Source: Isoetes taiwanensis | Taxonomy: Eukaryota > Streptophyta > Lycopodiopsida > Isoetales > Isoetaceae | Direction: 5' to 3' | DNA: 64,000 bases | NCBI GenBank assembly: GCA_021234155.1 | Contig: JAJEKV010000288.1 | Span: forward strand, 312,001-376,000 | In this document: positions 36,873 through 46,879 of the stretch, one piece after another | Layout: each line of letters starts with the position of its first letter | Position numbering within the stretch: position 1 is the stretch's first letter | The notes under the pieces: generated by a model | Told to the model about the DNA's origin: nothing | Database searches by the model: none | What the model saw: only the letters and a program-made list of their open reading frames with translations | Translations under genes and position numbers: made by a program

Positions 36873-36956
36873 GCCCCTCTGCGCTCTGGCCTGTCAAGGT
36901 GGGCTCCGCGCTCCGCGCGTCGGCCACCTTTCCAGGCCAGAAAGCAGCCCAGAGGG
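36873..36956. repeat. imperfect GC-rich hairpin
   Basis: gcccctctgcgctctggcct...aaggtgg pairs with ccacctttccaggccagaaa...cagaggg across an 18-nt GC-rich loop (gctccgcgctccgcgcgtcgg). The stem is ~30 bp with small bulges. It is miRNA-precursor-sized but could equally be a MITE scar. Confidence 0.6.
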
Positions 36957-37276
36957 ACTTTCCCTTATACGTAGCCTTACAACAATGGCCTATCGTAACT
37001 GGAGCATTTGGTCCAAGCCATTGTGTGACATTGAGTTGAATCCATTGAATGTACACCTATGTTTGTCACCTTAATTTTATAGAAATTTATTAGTCTCAAG
37101 TCCATTTCTCATCTTTGTCAATCAATCAATTGTCTTATTCTGCATAGAAGGATATATGGAAAACCATAAGAATCTAAAAACCAAATGTGATAATAGAAAA
37201 TGATCTTCAAAATGACGCCATAAAAGAAAAGCATTGGGATACTTCCACCAACCATTCCGTATTAGATATTGCTACA

Positions 37277-37403
37277 TTTCAATTGTTACAATTTAACATC
37301 ACTTAATTCAGAACCGAATTAAATGTTTTAAGTGGTTACTATCAATCGTTGCAATTTAACCGTCACTTAAGCTATAACTAAATTGAATGTTTTAAGTGGT
37401 TAA
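37277..37403. repeat. ~60-bp imperfect tandem duplication
   Basis: Two copies of a block with gttacaatttaacatcactt... and gaatgttttaagtggtta run in tandem, roughly 70 bp apart. Confidence 0.7.
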
Positions 37404-37534
37404 TAGTATACACGAAGCCGACTCTAAAGTTGCTATCAAAATTTGATGCTACTTGTGTATGCTCGTTTGTACTATGATTCTTTTTACTTTTGGAGCTAGG
37501 GCTTTTGATGCCTTCTACTTTTTAGTCTATTCGG

Positions 37535-37602
37535 TAGAGAAGATTAGCATGGCCCCTGTGCAACGATGACACGCATAAATCGAGAAAGAGTCCAAATTTT
37601 TT
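37535..37602 (+). pseudogene. U6 snRNA pseudogene, 5'-truncated, fused to a LINE 3' end
   Basis: Positions 37536-37602 match the 3' two thirds of U6 snRNA: agagaagattagcatggccc, then ctgtgcaacgatgacacgca, then taaatcgagaaagagtccaa and the terminal T-run. Differences from the plant consensus in the ACAGAGA-downstream part include tgcgcaagg to tgtgcaacg and aatggtcc to aagagtcc. The first ~35 nt (5' stem and upstream promoter elements) are not seen. The U6 end runs without spacer into a LINE 3' terminus, so this is a chimeric retrocopy rather than a gene. Confidence 0.9.
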
Positions 37603-37656
37603 CTGGGGGTCCGTCATATGTCCTCGTAGACGCTGCCGACGTGGCATGACGTAAAA

Positions 37657-37735
<79 letters not shown>
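37602..37735 (+). mobile_element. LINE 3' terminus (type B) with (TATC)n
   Basis: ctgggggtccgtcatatgtc, then ctcgtagacgctgccgacgt, then ggcatgacgtaaaa and about 20 TATC units to 37735. The same ~57-bp end occurs at 58208-58260. TGCC..GGCA can pair around gacgt. Confidence 0.9.
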
Positions 37736-38151
37736 ATTCTTCCTCCCCTCCCCAACAAAGATCAGCCATATAATCAGGAAAAAATTTTTTTGTCTCTCGC
37801 GCTATATGGCGAGAGATCATTTTTATACAGTATGCCTCGAGAGCAAATGGAAGACGAGCTTCTCTCGAGGCCTAATAGCTCCTGTTTGGAGCAAAATTCG
37901 ACCTCCTCGCCAGATTTTTTCCCTCCACTTCTATTTCGGTAAGTCTGTTCTTATGGGATATTTCCTTCTTGAAGCATTCTTCAAAATTCAGGATATGGGA
38001 CATTTCGAGTTTTTTGAGTATTGTTCTTAGCAGTGAGGTTTAGGGTTCTCGCATCCCATTTTAGGCTGGATTCTATAAGAAATCCATTTATTATGTCCTT
38101 TTCCTATCAAAACATCAACGACAGTGGCATTTGAGCATGGATCCGGTCATT

Positions 38152-38913
38152 TTAGGTATGATTGCAAATTTCTCTCCATTGGCTTGAAGAAAGATTATTA
38201 CTTCCATTATTATGCACCTTATACTCCTTCATCAGGGCAAACATGGTAGAAATTGCATTGTCTGGCCAATCTACATGCGTTTTCCTCTTTTCCTCTTTTA
38301 CATGAGCAACAGAACTGCTCTTGTGCATAACCATGGTCAATTCATTTGGGAGGAACTCGGATTGTAGCTCAGGTAATTTATCTTCTGGCTGATTCTTTTT
38401 CCTCCCCCAGTGATTGCAATTCGAAGTTCTTGAAGGCTCAAAATTTATCTCAATAGCAACAAACTGGGAAACTGGTCCAGTCATCCTCTTAATTCTTCTT
38501 GGAGCAATTTTTTTGGTTCTAGGGGGGATGAATAGCTTCGAGCAACTGGCAAAGAGGATTTGGTCATCTTTGTCATGACCTTGATTCTGTTCAGCCTGAT
38601 TTCTAGAGAAACAATGATTTACCAACCCGAAAAGAGAGAGGCTATTACCTAATAATTCTAAAAATTCAAATACAAAAATGCCAGAAGCACTTACTAGATT
38701 TTCAATCGACGTGAATGCAATGATTGGAGGGAGGAATTTGGCCCGCTCACCTTGAACAGGGGCTGGAATTAGGGTCGAAAATTCTGGCCTCCAAAATTTG
38801 CCTCCAAAAATTTTACAAGCCGTTATCTTGGGTGTGGTAGAATGCGGCCAATTGGAGTGTCGAGGTATCCCTTTGCTTTGTAACATTAATTCTTTTGGAA
38901 ATGCCCCTAACAA
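38152..38913 (-). CDS. putative Myb/SANT-like DNA-binding protein, partial
   Basis: A 253-codon minus frame. Near its C-terminus, HVDWPDNAISTMFALMKEYK followed by SQWREICNHT has the Trp-helix-Trp spacing of Myb/SANT-like (trihelix or Myb_DNA-bind_3) domains, which then stops abruptly. A basic stretch (PPRTKKIAPRRIKRM) could be a nuclear signal. Inside the frame, GTAAGT (minus, ~38700) and tttctctag (~38612) could bound an 88-bp intron. Such domains occur both in plant trihelix factors and in the helper protein of PIF/Harbinger transposons, and I cannot tell which applies. No homologue is recognised for the N-terminal half. Confidence 0.4.
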   Translation of the reverse strand: MLGAFPKELMLQSKGIPRHSNWPHSTTPKITACKIFGGKFWRPEFSTLIPAPVQGERAKFLPPIIAFTSIENLVSASGIFVFEFLELLGNSLSLFGLVNHCFSRNQAEQNQGHDKDDQILFASCSKLFIPPRTKKIAPRRIKRMTGPVSQFVAIEINFEPSRTSNCNHWGRKKNQPEDKLPELQSEFLPNELTMVMHKSSSVAHVKEEKRKTHVDWPDNAISTMFALMKEYKVHNNGSNNLSSSQWREICNHT

Positions 38914-38933
38914 AAGTGAAAGCAGTTAGGGGC

Positions 38934-38996
38934 ATAAACGCCACTTTTGTGCCATTGGGGGACAAACGTCATAAATGGCACAAAAGTGGCGTTTAT
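38934..38996. repeat. perfect 23-bp inverted repeat
   Basis: ataaacgccacttttgtgcc plus att at 38934-38956 is the exact complement of 38974-38996, with a 17-nt loop. It lies just upstream of the Myb-like frame (transcription leftwards). Confidence 0.95.
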
Positions 38997-39129
38997 CTTA
39001 ATGCGATAGTCCACTAGGTGGACTCTCGCATCTCTCTCATTATCTCTCCTCTCATTTCATCTCTCACATGATCTCTCGTCATCTCTCATCAATCATGTGG
39101 TCAATGCCTCTCCCTCCCTCCCTCCCTCT

Positions 39130-39850
39130 CTCAAAGGCATACAACTCAATATGGGAAAGACCAAAGTGATCGTGTTTGGGGTAAACAAAACTAATCATTT
39201 AAAGTTCTATTATCAAGGTGAATTTGTAGAAATCATCAATAGCTACAAGTACCATGGGATATTAGTGGATAAGAGTTTTAATTGGAACCAAGCAATAGAG
39301 CAAAAAGCAAATGGTGGCCTCAAAGCACTGTATGCAGTTCAGCTAGATATGCCAAAGCGGAGATATGGAATTTTAGCTTGAAAATAATGCTTTATATAAC
39401 ACTGGTGCAATCTGTGGTTTTGTATGGATGTGAAGTATGGGGTCCTGGATTGGCATTGGAGGCTTGAAAAAGTTGAGAAAGTTCAAAAGAAATTTTTTCG
39501 GTCTGAATTTGTAATGAAGATGCAAACTCCCCATGATATGATGTTAGAGCAGAATGTGGAATGCTCACACTGGAGGCAAAGGCGTTTTTTGCGGACTCCT
39601 TAATTATATCTATAAGATGTTGTATATTACGTCTGAAGAAAGTTTACTACGCTTAGCATTGGAGCAAACACGTGTTAAGGGCTGGTGACGTCACTTAGTG
39701 GATGGCACGATAGGGGATGGATATTCATGATTTAGCTTTGCATAAAGATGATATCCGCACATGGGTCAAAATGAAAAAATTCTTCAGAGGACATGGAATA
39801 AAAAGGAGTTTTATAGGAATCATATTAATCCCACATTGTAGGAGGAGAAG
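39130..39850 (+). pseudogene. LINE reverse transcriptase C-terminal fragment
   Basis: LNMGKTKVIVFGVNKTNHL, then SYKYHGILVDKSFNWNQAI is the segment after the catalytic motif in Jockey/L1-type RTs. A frameshift near 39375 leads to LYITLVQSVVLYGCEVWGPG. Further decayed phrases such as LRLALEQTRVKGW follow up to ~39680. The VLYGCEVWGP wording resembles the minus-strand LINE at 57.5 kb (VLLYGSEVWGP), suggesting one family. No 3' end is recognised. Confidence 0.75.
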
Positions 39851-39884
39851 TATGGTTTCACATGTTTAGCATAACACGCAAGGA

Positions 39885-40060
39885 GGGACAAAGGGCAAAG
39901 GGAAAAGGAGAAGGGGGAAGGGGCAAAGGGGTTGTAGGGGAAAGGGCAAAGGGCAAAGGGGTTGTAGGGGAAGGGGCATAGGAGCAAAGGGGGAGGTGAA
40001 AGGGAAGTTTGGGAAAAGGGACATGTGAAGGGGATTTTGGAAAAAGGGATGGACCCTCCC
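39885..40060 (+). repeat. G/A-rich imperfect repeat
   Basis: Many gggcaaaggg / aaggggttgtaggggaa units with numerous G3-G5 runs on the plus strand. Minus open frames here (Pro/Phe/Leu-rich) are products of the repeat. The tract could form G-quadruplexes. Confidence 0.9.
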
Positions 40061-40599
40061 CCACAAAAAAACAAAAAAAAGCCACATGAGAGGGAGGAAT
40101 GCTGGCAAGACAATCCCATACAACCATTACTAATTAAAATCATTAAAAATATTATATTACTAGAAAAGGGCCTGCCCGTTACTTTTAAGCCATTCCTCGG
40201 CTCGGCCTCGGCCTTTGGCCGAGCCCTCACCTCAGTTTGGACATCTTTTGCACTATTGCTCTAAGCTATTCCTCAGCTTCGGCCCTTTTCTTTTGCATCG
40301 TTCCTCGGCTCGGTCGAAGGCCTCGCCTCTGTTTGGATAGAAGCATGCCTACCCATGGTACTCTCATCTATGGGAACGTTCTTTTCCTTTGCACTAATTC
40401 CTTGGCCTCGGCTTAGACAAATGCATTAATCCCCCCGTACATATATTTTTTCAATATTCATAGTACAACAGCCCGATATGTTTAAGAAACTTACCATCTT
40501 ACTCTGCATTCATTGCTCAATCCATGCATGAGTAGTTTTCCACATCCTACTTACACCTACTACAATGCAAGTCCATACATACGCATGCCCTGCTACCAA

Positions 40600-41210
40600 T
40601 TCTAATGTATTACTCATGAAGGATACTGCCAATTTCAAGGTATCACCTATGAGGAGGTTACTCATGCCTATTACTAATTTCAAAGTATCACCCATAAGGG
40701 GCCTACTCACACCTTTTACCAATTCTAAAGTATCAACCATGAGGAGCCTACTCAAACCTATTAACATACATGCCCATACACATACATCCTACTACCAATT
40801 CTAAAGTATCACCCCTGAGGAGATTGCTGAGCATCTTACCTTAAACATCTGGAACATCCTAGAGCATTGTGTTTTGGTTGTTTGAGAAAAACTTTATATT
40901 TTTAGGTTGCCCCCACTGCCAACTCTGAAGTATCATAGATGAGGAGCTGACTCACATCTACTGCCAACTTCAAAGTATCACCCATGTCACTCAATGTCTA
41001 TACCCATGTTACTCACATCCACTACAATTTCAAAGTATCATCCAAGTGGAGCTTATACACATATATTACCAACACCTACTACTAATTTCAAAGTATTACC
41101 CATTGAGAGCTTGCCCAAATCTGCTACCAATTTCAAAGTCTCATGTCAATTAGGAGCTTACTGACACCTGCTACCAAGTCCAAAGCATTACCCATGGAAA
41201 GTGAACTTTG
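40600..41210. repeat. degenerate minisatellite, ~45-50-bp unit
   Basis: About ten units share taccaatttcaaagtatcac, then cc(c)atgaggagc, then ttactcacacct. Identity between units is modest and spacing varies. No spacer uniqueness, so not a CRISPR-like array. Confidence 0.8.
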
Positions 41211-42099
41211 AAAGAATCATACATGAGGAGCTAATTCACATCTATTACAACTGCAAAATATCTTTTCTAAAAAATAAAAGAAAGCATTTGATTATTTTTG
41301 TTATCATTAATATTTCAGAAAATTCGTGCAGTGCAATTCTTGTTCTATCTGTTTCTGTACACCACAAATATATGATCTTTTGAGGCACAAACTGAAGAGG
41401 AAGTTCAGATTTAATGATTTCGCCTGAGTTGGGGCAAATCTTGCCAATTGGTTGTCCTACATGTATTTGTACAAAGTAAACAGAGCAATTCATATGTATC
41501 TATTAAAGCTTTACCAGTTAAGTGCCTATCTATTCACACTATCAAGCGGCCATCTCCTCTTATTTGTTCAAGTCAGGCACCTGCACAAAATCCACCGAAT
41601 ATCACATATCACACTCAGATATTTTTACAGATGAAGCGGAGGCAGGTTCAGCAGCCACGATTCAACAACCGCCTTTGTTCCTGCCATCTGTGCAAGTAGC
41701 AAAATATGCGATGCCATATCAGGCATTTAACCTATAAATCCGACTGCCAATACAGCAAAATCCAGTAAAAATAGCAAATCTTCAGTGCTCTTCCCCTTCT
41801 CATCTGTAGCAGAACCCATTCCGACACCATATCAGCATATCAGGGCCAAGCATTCCATTTTTCTCAGAAGATCCATCATCTAAGACCGTGCAGCTGTTTG
41901 GTTTCCACACAAATCTTAGGGTAGCATGAGCATTCTAGGGTTCTTTTGAGCACAACAGTTCAGATTTAGCCGCCCCAATCTTCGGCTCAGATGAAGTTCC
42001 ACTTATTTCGGCTCATGCTTTATAATAGGTTAAATTTTCATGGCAATGGCCATGCCCACGTCTGTTAAGACAATTATAGGCATTCCGACTTTGTTCACG

Positions 42100-43830
42100 C
42101 TTCATCACGAGTAGTGTCATCATCCGGCTAGATGTCAACACGCTGAATGCGATTGCAAGACAAAAGATTAGGATCAAGCAAGGATGCGACAGCGTGGTCT
42201 TGATCGAGACTCATATCACCCCAAGGATTAACATACTCAGGGTAGGCAGATAAAGGTAGACCAGCTACGGGGGCTTGGACTTGATAAGTGTTTTGAAGAT
42301 CGTCAGAATCACTATCAGAGAGTGATAGTTCAGCATGTTCAACAGAGATAAGTTTCCCAGTTTCGCATTCAAGATTCCATCAGTAATGACAAGTTGATCA
42401 TTAGTCCAGTAATGAATGCTTTTAGCCTGACGGGAAAAAGGTCGTCCCACCAGCATTTCATAATCACCAGGATCTTCGCTAGTTTTTCAAATACCAAATT
42501 CCAAGGGGAATTTGAGATTACCAATACTGATTTGAAGAATAGGAGTGATGCCTTGAGGTTGCGTGATGTGGCCATTTGCAAGCTTGATGTCATAAGGAGC
42601 TCGATAGAGTTGAATTATGCCTAATTGTCTCCGGAGTTTATCTGTGATGAGGTTACAGCACTATCTCCATCAATCTGTACATGATTAATATGTTAATTCC
42701 CAACAGTTGCATGAACCGTGGGTATAGAAGTGGCTACCGCACCAACAAGAACTGTGGGCAGTGGCAACTGTTCCTTGAGGACAGGATATAGCTTTAGGAT
42801 AGTAGAGAGACTTGAGTGGAATTTTGATTTTAACAAGCTCTTCTTGTAGCTCCAAGGGAACGTGAGGAAAGGGATCAGCAGGATCCAATGGTGCAGGTGC
42901 CTGAGGCATCGATGCAGAAACTTCTTTTAGGAGTTCAACTTCAGCAGCAATATTGGGATATGGCTGAGTGCGTGAGGGGATCTTAGATGTAGAAGACGCA
43001 TTCTGGCGCTGTTGAGCACGTATGGTGGTGTTTAACTAATTAGCACACTCTTATTATTCGTTCGGTGCACACTCTTATGGCAGCTTCAGAGATTAGCTTA
43101 TAATTTGCCTTACAAGGATAAAGAATAGGTTCAAGCTACCATTTGGGAACTTCTAAGGAGTAGAGGTGCTTCCATAGATTTAGTGGCTACTTTTCTTACG
43201 AGTCAATATATTATAACTATGAGTTATAACTATTTCTCGAAATTTTCCTATTTCTTTTGGGCCAAATATTGGTCATTTCGGGTTGAGCGATTTCTCGTTC
43301 AATTTTTGCTTGGAAAATGCGGTTCATTAACAACTTGAGCTCAATTTACTAAAAGGTTTCTTTTGACTATAATATATCTACCACTTAGATTATAACTTAA
43401 TTTGATTATGACCATGCTAATGGGAAAAATTTTCTCCCAATTTCCGCGGTTCAAGACTGGAATTTTCATTCTATTCCTTAACTAGGTCAATTAATCTACC
43501 TATTCAGGGTCATGGCCAGTGCTGGATCTTAGTCAACCAAGATCATTACTCTGATACCATTGTGACGCTCCCCACTAAATATACGATGCCCTGTCGTACA
43601 TCTCGCGGGAAATCCCCCATCCAGTACACCTGCCCTTTTGAGAGATGGGATGTACCTAAGCAAAATTCTACGTTGGGGGCATTTGGAATTTTAAAATGTT
43701 TAGCACCATCATTAACGAAGGTGCCAACATTATATATTTTTTTTTTGCATTTGCCTCTTTGTGTGGGTTCAGCTTGGCGTTCCGGTCTTGAATCATTCCC
43801 TTTTGTAGTTTCCATCGAGGTTCCTTAAGG
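42100..43830 (-). mobile_element. Gypsy-like LTR retrotransposon remnant
   Basis: A minus-strand LTR end with PBS (43548-43559, TGGTATCAGAGT), a leader like that at 28.7-29.1 kb, and after a deletion near 43030 a gag end and protease. Gag/protease phrases include TTIRAQQRQNASSTSK, DPADPFPHVPLELQEELVKI, then VQIDGDSA (protease DSG/DGS-like) and EMLVGRPFSRQAKSIHYWTN (the GRP motif after protease). Frame breaks at ~42690 and ~42440 separate these. It continues to LPLSAYPEYVNPWGDMSLDQ near 42200. No RT or integrase follows. The LTR outer border near 43830 is a guess. Confidence 0.7.
43548..43559 (-). other. retrotransposon primer-binding site, second copy
   Basis: Minus strand TGGTATCAGAGT, 11 of 12 to the iMet PBS, right after an LTR end reading GGAGCGTCACAA. 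Confidence 0.8.
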
Positions 43831-44126
43831 CTTTGATGGGATCGTTTGGCTTCTTTTGATTTATGGCATCATTTCCCCTTTGTTGGAGTTCTTTAATCTC
43901 TTGCATGGTTTTTATTTTAGAACAGATTCAATCAATTCGGCCTCTGAAACTATAGCTTGAGGGCTTTCATAATCATTCGCCATGTAGGCCTTTCTTGCAG
44001 GTTTTTGCGCTCAACCTTGGACGCTTCATGCAGGTGTGGTTCAAAGTTGTGCTATATATTTGTTAAAGAACATTAAGTTGATTATATCCGTGTGGGTTCT
44101 AAAGATTTAACATCAACGATTAGAAC

Positions 44127-45330
44127 TTTTTTTTTTTTTTTTTTTTTTTTTTGAAGGACGACAATCTATTATCAAGGAATATCAAGATACATACAAGGGA
44201 CCTGTGACATGGGACTCAAAACCTAGAGGACGAGATGGTCCACTAAGCAAAACCACCCAAACACAGTACATAATCATACTCCTTGTGCCACCTTGAGGCG
44301 TTTAATGGCCTCATCACAATCAACATGTTCTGCAACATCGGGATGATCATCAACAGACATCAAGTTATCATGCCGCTGAATAGAACGAGGCAGGATAGCC
44401 TCGTGAGATGACATAACCGACTTCTTCCTCGCTGCCTTCTTCCAATTGACCTGTTGCCATGACTCATTAGCGCATGATTAGAACCATCAGCCATAACAAC
44501 CTCAGAAACATGAGAAGCAGAAGCAACAACGGGGAGAGTGGTAGGAACTATAGCTGCAGTTGACGGTGCTAAGGACGACACCATTGGAACTGTGTGTAGA
44601 GCATCTTCCATAGTCGAGGAATGCAAGACAACTGGCAAAGGTTGATCATGAATAGATGAAGAAATAACAGTAGGAGCTTGAACCTGAGAAGAATGTTGAA
44701 CAGATGCCTGAGATGCACGAGTACCGAATTTAAAGCTAGCAAAAGCCTCCTTATCAGGAAACAAATGGGCTAATTCTGGACCATTCAGAAGCTTAAGATC
44801 CAACTTCTTATACCAAGACCCGCTCTTCACAACTACACAATCTGGCAAAGGCGAGTCCACAGGCATAGAAACACAAATCCTTGGACCATTCATGATGGAG
44901 TGTGAGATATGAACCCCAAGTCCCGTTGCAATTGCAACTAGAAATTGATGAGCCATTAGATCAGGAGGAAGATTAGGTATAACGAGAACTAGTAAGGCAT
45001 CTTTAATGCACAAACTGTATCTGGTGTAAAGCCAGGAGAGTAATACTGTTACATTATATATTCCCCACCAAGTGGATCAATCCCTCTTTCAAACATAATG
45101 AGAACAAAGTTTTTTGCCCACAACTTGATGGACTGGAAAGGAGGAAGTTGAAGGCGTCTCAGAAGCCGAGACAACCAAACACGGAACCGTGAAAAATCTA
45201 AATAGCCACCAGTAAAATACCCAAGAACTGCACAAGAAGATAAGTTCTCAGCACACTTAATATGAGCTTGATGGTCCACCTCAACCACAGGAATACCAGA
45301 AGCTTGAAACACCTTCTGACAATCAGACTG
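44127..45330 (-). mobile_element. plant L1 ORF1-only insertion with poly(A) tail
   Basis: ORF1 (45312-44274, minus) is followed by ~120 bp and then a run of 26 A on the minus strand (T26 at 44127-44152). The junction TTTTGAAGG is the same as at the 3' end of the L1 at 59.03 kb. ORF2 is absent, so this is again a deletion derivative, here of the poly(A)-tailed L1 group. The 5' border is near 45330 or further out. Confidence 0.75.
44274..45312 (-). pseudogene. plant L1 ORF1 (DUF4283-like)
   Basis: 45312-45049 reads YFTGGYLDFSRFRVWLSRLL, then FQSIKLWAKNFVLIMFERGI. After a frame break it continues with VLVIPNLPPDLMAHQFLVAI, then GLGVHISHSIMNGPRICVSM. This is the order of the DUF4283 domain of plant LINE ORF1 nucleic-acid-binding proteins. 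A Ser/Val/Pro-rich part follows. Near 44455 another frame change gives KKAARKKSVMSSHEA and a C-terminus KRLKVAQGV ending in TGA at ~44274. No CCHC knuckle is seen. At least two indels. Confidence 0.75.
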
Positions 45331-46231
45331 CTAAAATATGTCATCTGGAGACACCAAACCATTTGCTTTCCATCTCAGGATCTAACCTCAACTATAGTAA
45401 GTCCCCCAAACTTTAATCTAGACCAGAGGACACAAAAAATGAAAGAAACTCAAGCAAACAGAATCACATAGCCCAACTAAAAACTGCCACATAAAGTACA
45501 TAACCTTATTATAAACCAATTAGCAGAGAAACACTCCAAAAGTAGAATGGATTTCTTTTGAATTAAATTCGTGGCATTTTAACACAAGCGCAAATTCCAG
45601 ACCTAAACGAAAAGAAAATTAAGAACTAAGATAAAAGCTTAAAAAATTCATCTCACATGGATGTTGTGCTTCTACTGCTTTGCTGAAATAGTAGAGTGTG
45701 AGACAAAGCAATGGGCTCCATCGCCGAAGCTTCGTGCTAATTTTTATCTTTTTTGAATTTTCATAGCCGTCAATGAGAAAAATTAACAGATTTAACGGAC
45801 AAAATTAATTCTAGCTGATGTGGGTAGACTAGAATGGCAGAAATTGTTGTAGGGAAGGTTATGCAAGCCTGCTAAAAATTTAGGTGAGAACGGGAGTAGT
45901 TATGGCAACAAGTTTATACAACTTCCTGGACAATAACAAGTATAAACATTTAGGGCTTTTGAACAATTTCCATATTTTGCATTAGGTCTGTGACCTTTGG
46001 TGCCAGAAATGGCCGCCAATATCCATTTGTTAAACTGCTCAAATAGGCTTCTGGCTTTCCAGTAGTCTTGAATCTGAGCGCCTTTAGCTGTCCCATTTTC
46101 TATTGTAGCACAAGTTTTATGATATGAACTTCATCCAAACTATTTGTTGGGTTTGCTTGAACATTTCCTCCCTCAATGCTCTGCTCTGATGCTCATCTGT
46201 GATACGTTTTAGAGTGCAAAAAGGCACCCAA
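45331..46231. other. spacer, nothing recognised
   Basis: AT-rich sequence without a credible ORF or repeat border. Confidence 0.4.
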
Positions 46232-46783
46232 ATTATTAGGGATTTTTTGAGATCATAAAAGGGCCTTCTAAGAACTGCTTATTAAGCTATATGAACTACC
46301 AATCAGAAAACAGTATTGGTAATCCAGTCAGCAAAACAGTTATAACTAACTCACTGGATCACATTTTCTAGCATAAGTGTTGATAGAAAAGTCCAAATGA
46401 GCTCTTGTTTGGTGCAATAGATAGATCTCATTGAGATCTTTCCAACCTTGGATGGTTTGCATATCTTTTAGCCTCGTAGGAGAGCAAAAAAAGGTAAAAA
46501 CCATATTTTTTGGAGTTTTGGCAATTGTAAGTGGTTAAAATATGTGCAAAGCACCTAAGGTTGGAAAGATCTCAATGAGATCTCTCTATTGCACTAAACG
46601 AGAGCTCATTTGGACTTTTCTATCAACAGTTATGCTAGAAAATGTGATCCAGTGAGTTAGTTATAACAGTTTTGCTGACTGGACCCGTCAGGCTCTGATT
46701 TCTAATTGGTAGTTCATTTATCTTCATTTGGCTTAGTTGGCATGTTTTGAAGGCCCTTTTTTAATCTCAAAAAAACCCTAATG
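46232..46783. mobile_element. foldback element with ~235-bp inverted arms
   Basis: Left arm 46232-46465 (attattagggattttttgag...ggttggaaagatctcaatgag complement) is repeated inverted at 46541-46783 with scattered mismatches and small gaps, around a ~75-bp core. Arms include agctcatttggacttttcta and gatccagtgagttagttata. No coding potential and no clear TSD. Confidence 0.9.
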
Positions 46784-46879
46784 CATATGTTGAATTTCCT
46801 TGGACATTTTCCTCTACTCTGATGGGTTTGTACAGTGTTAAGAGATATATTCTTTTGCTTCTTACACACTATTTCTGAG

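Noticed and set aside
37535-37602. Functional U6 snRNA gene.
   Set aside because: The 5' third is missing, no upstream promoter elements (USE or TATA) are in place, and the sequence runs into a LINE end.
39820-40230. Minus-strand Pro/Phe/Leu-rich frames.
   Set aside because: They are translations of the G/A-rich repeat and repeat in all frames.
40600-41210. Regular repeats resembling a CRISPR-like array.
   Set aside because: Units are degenerate, contiguous and lack unique spacers; the setting is a plant nuclear genome.
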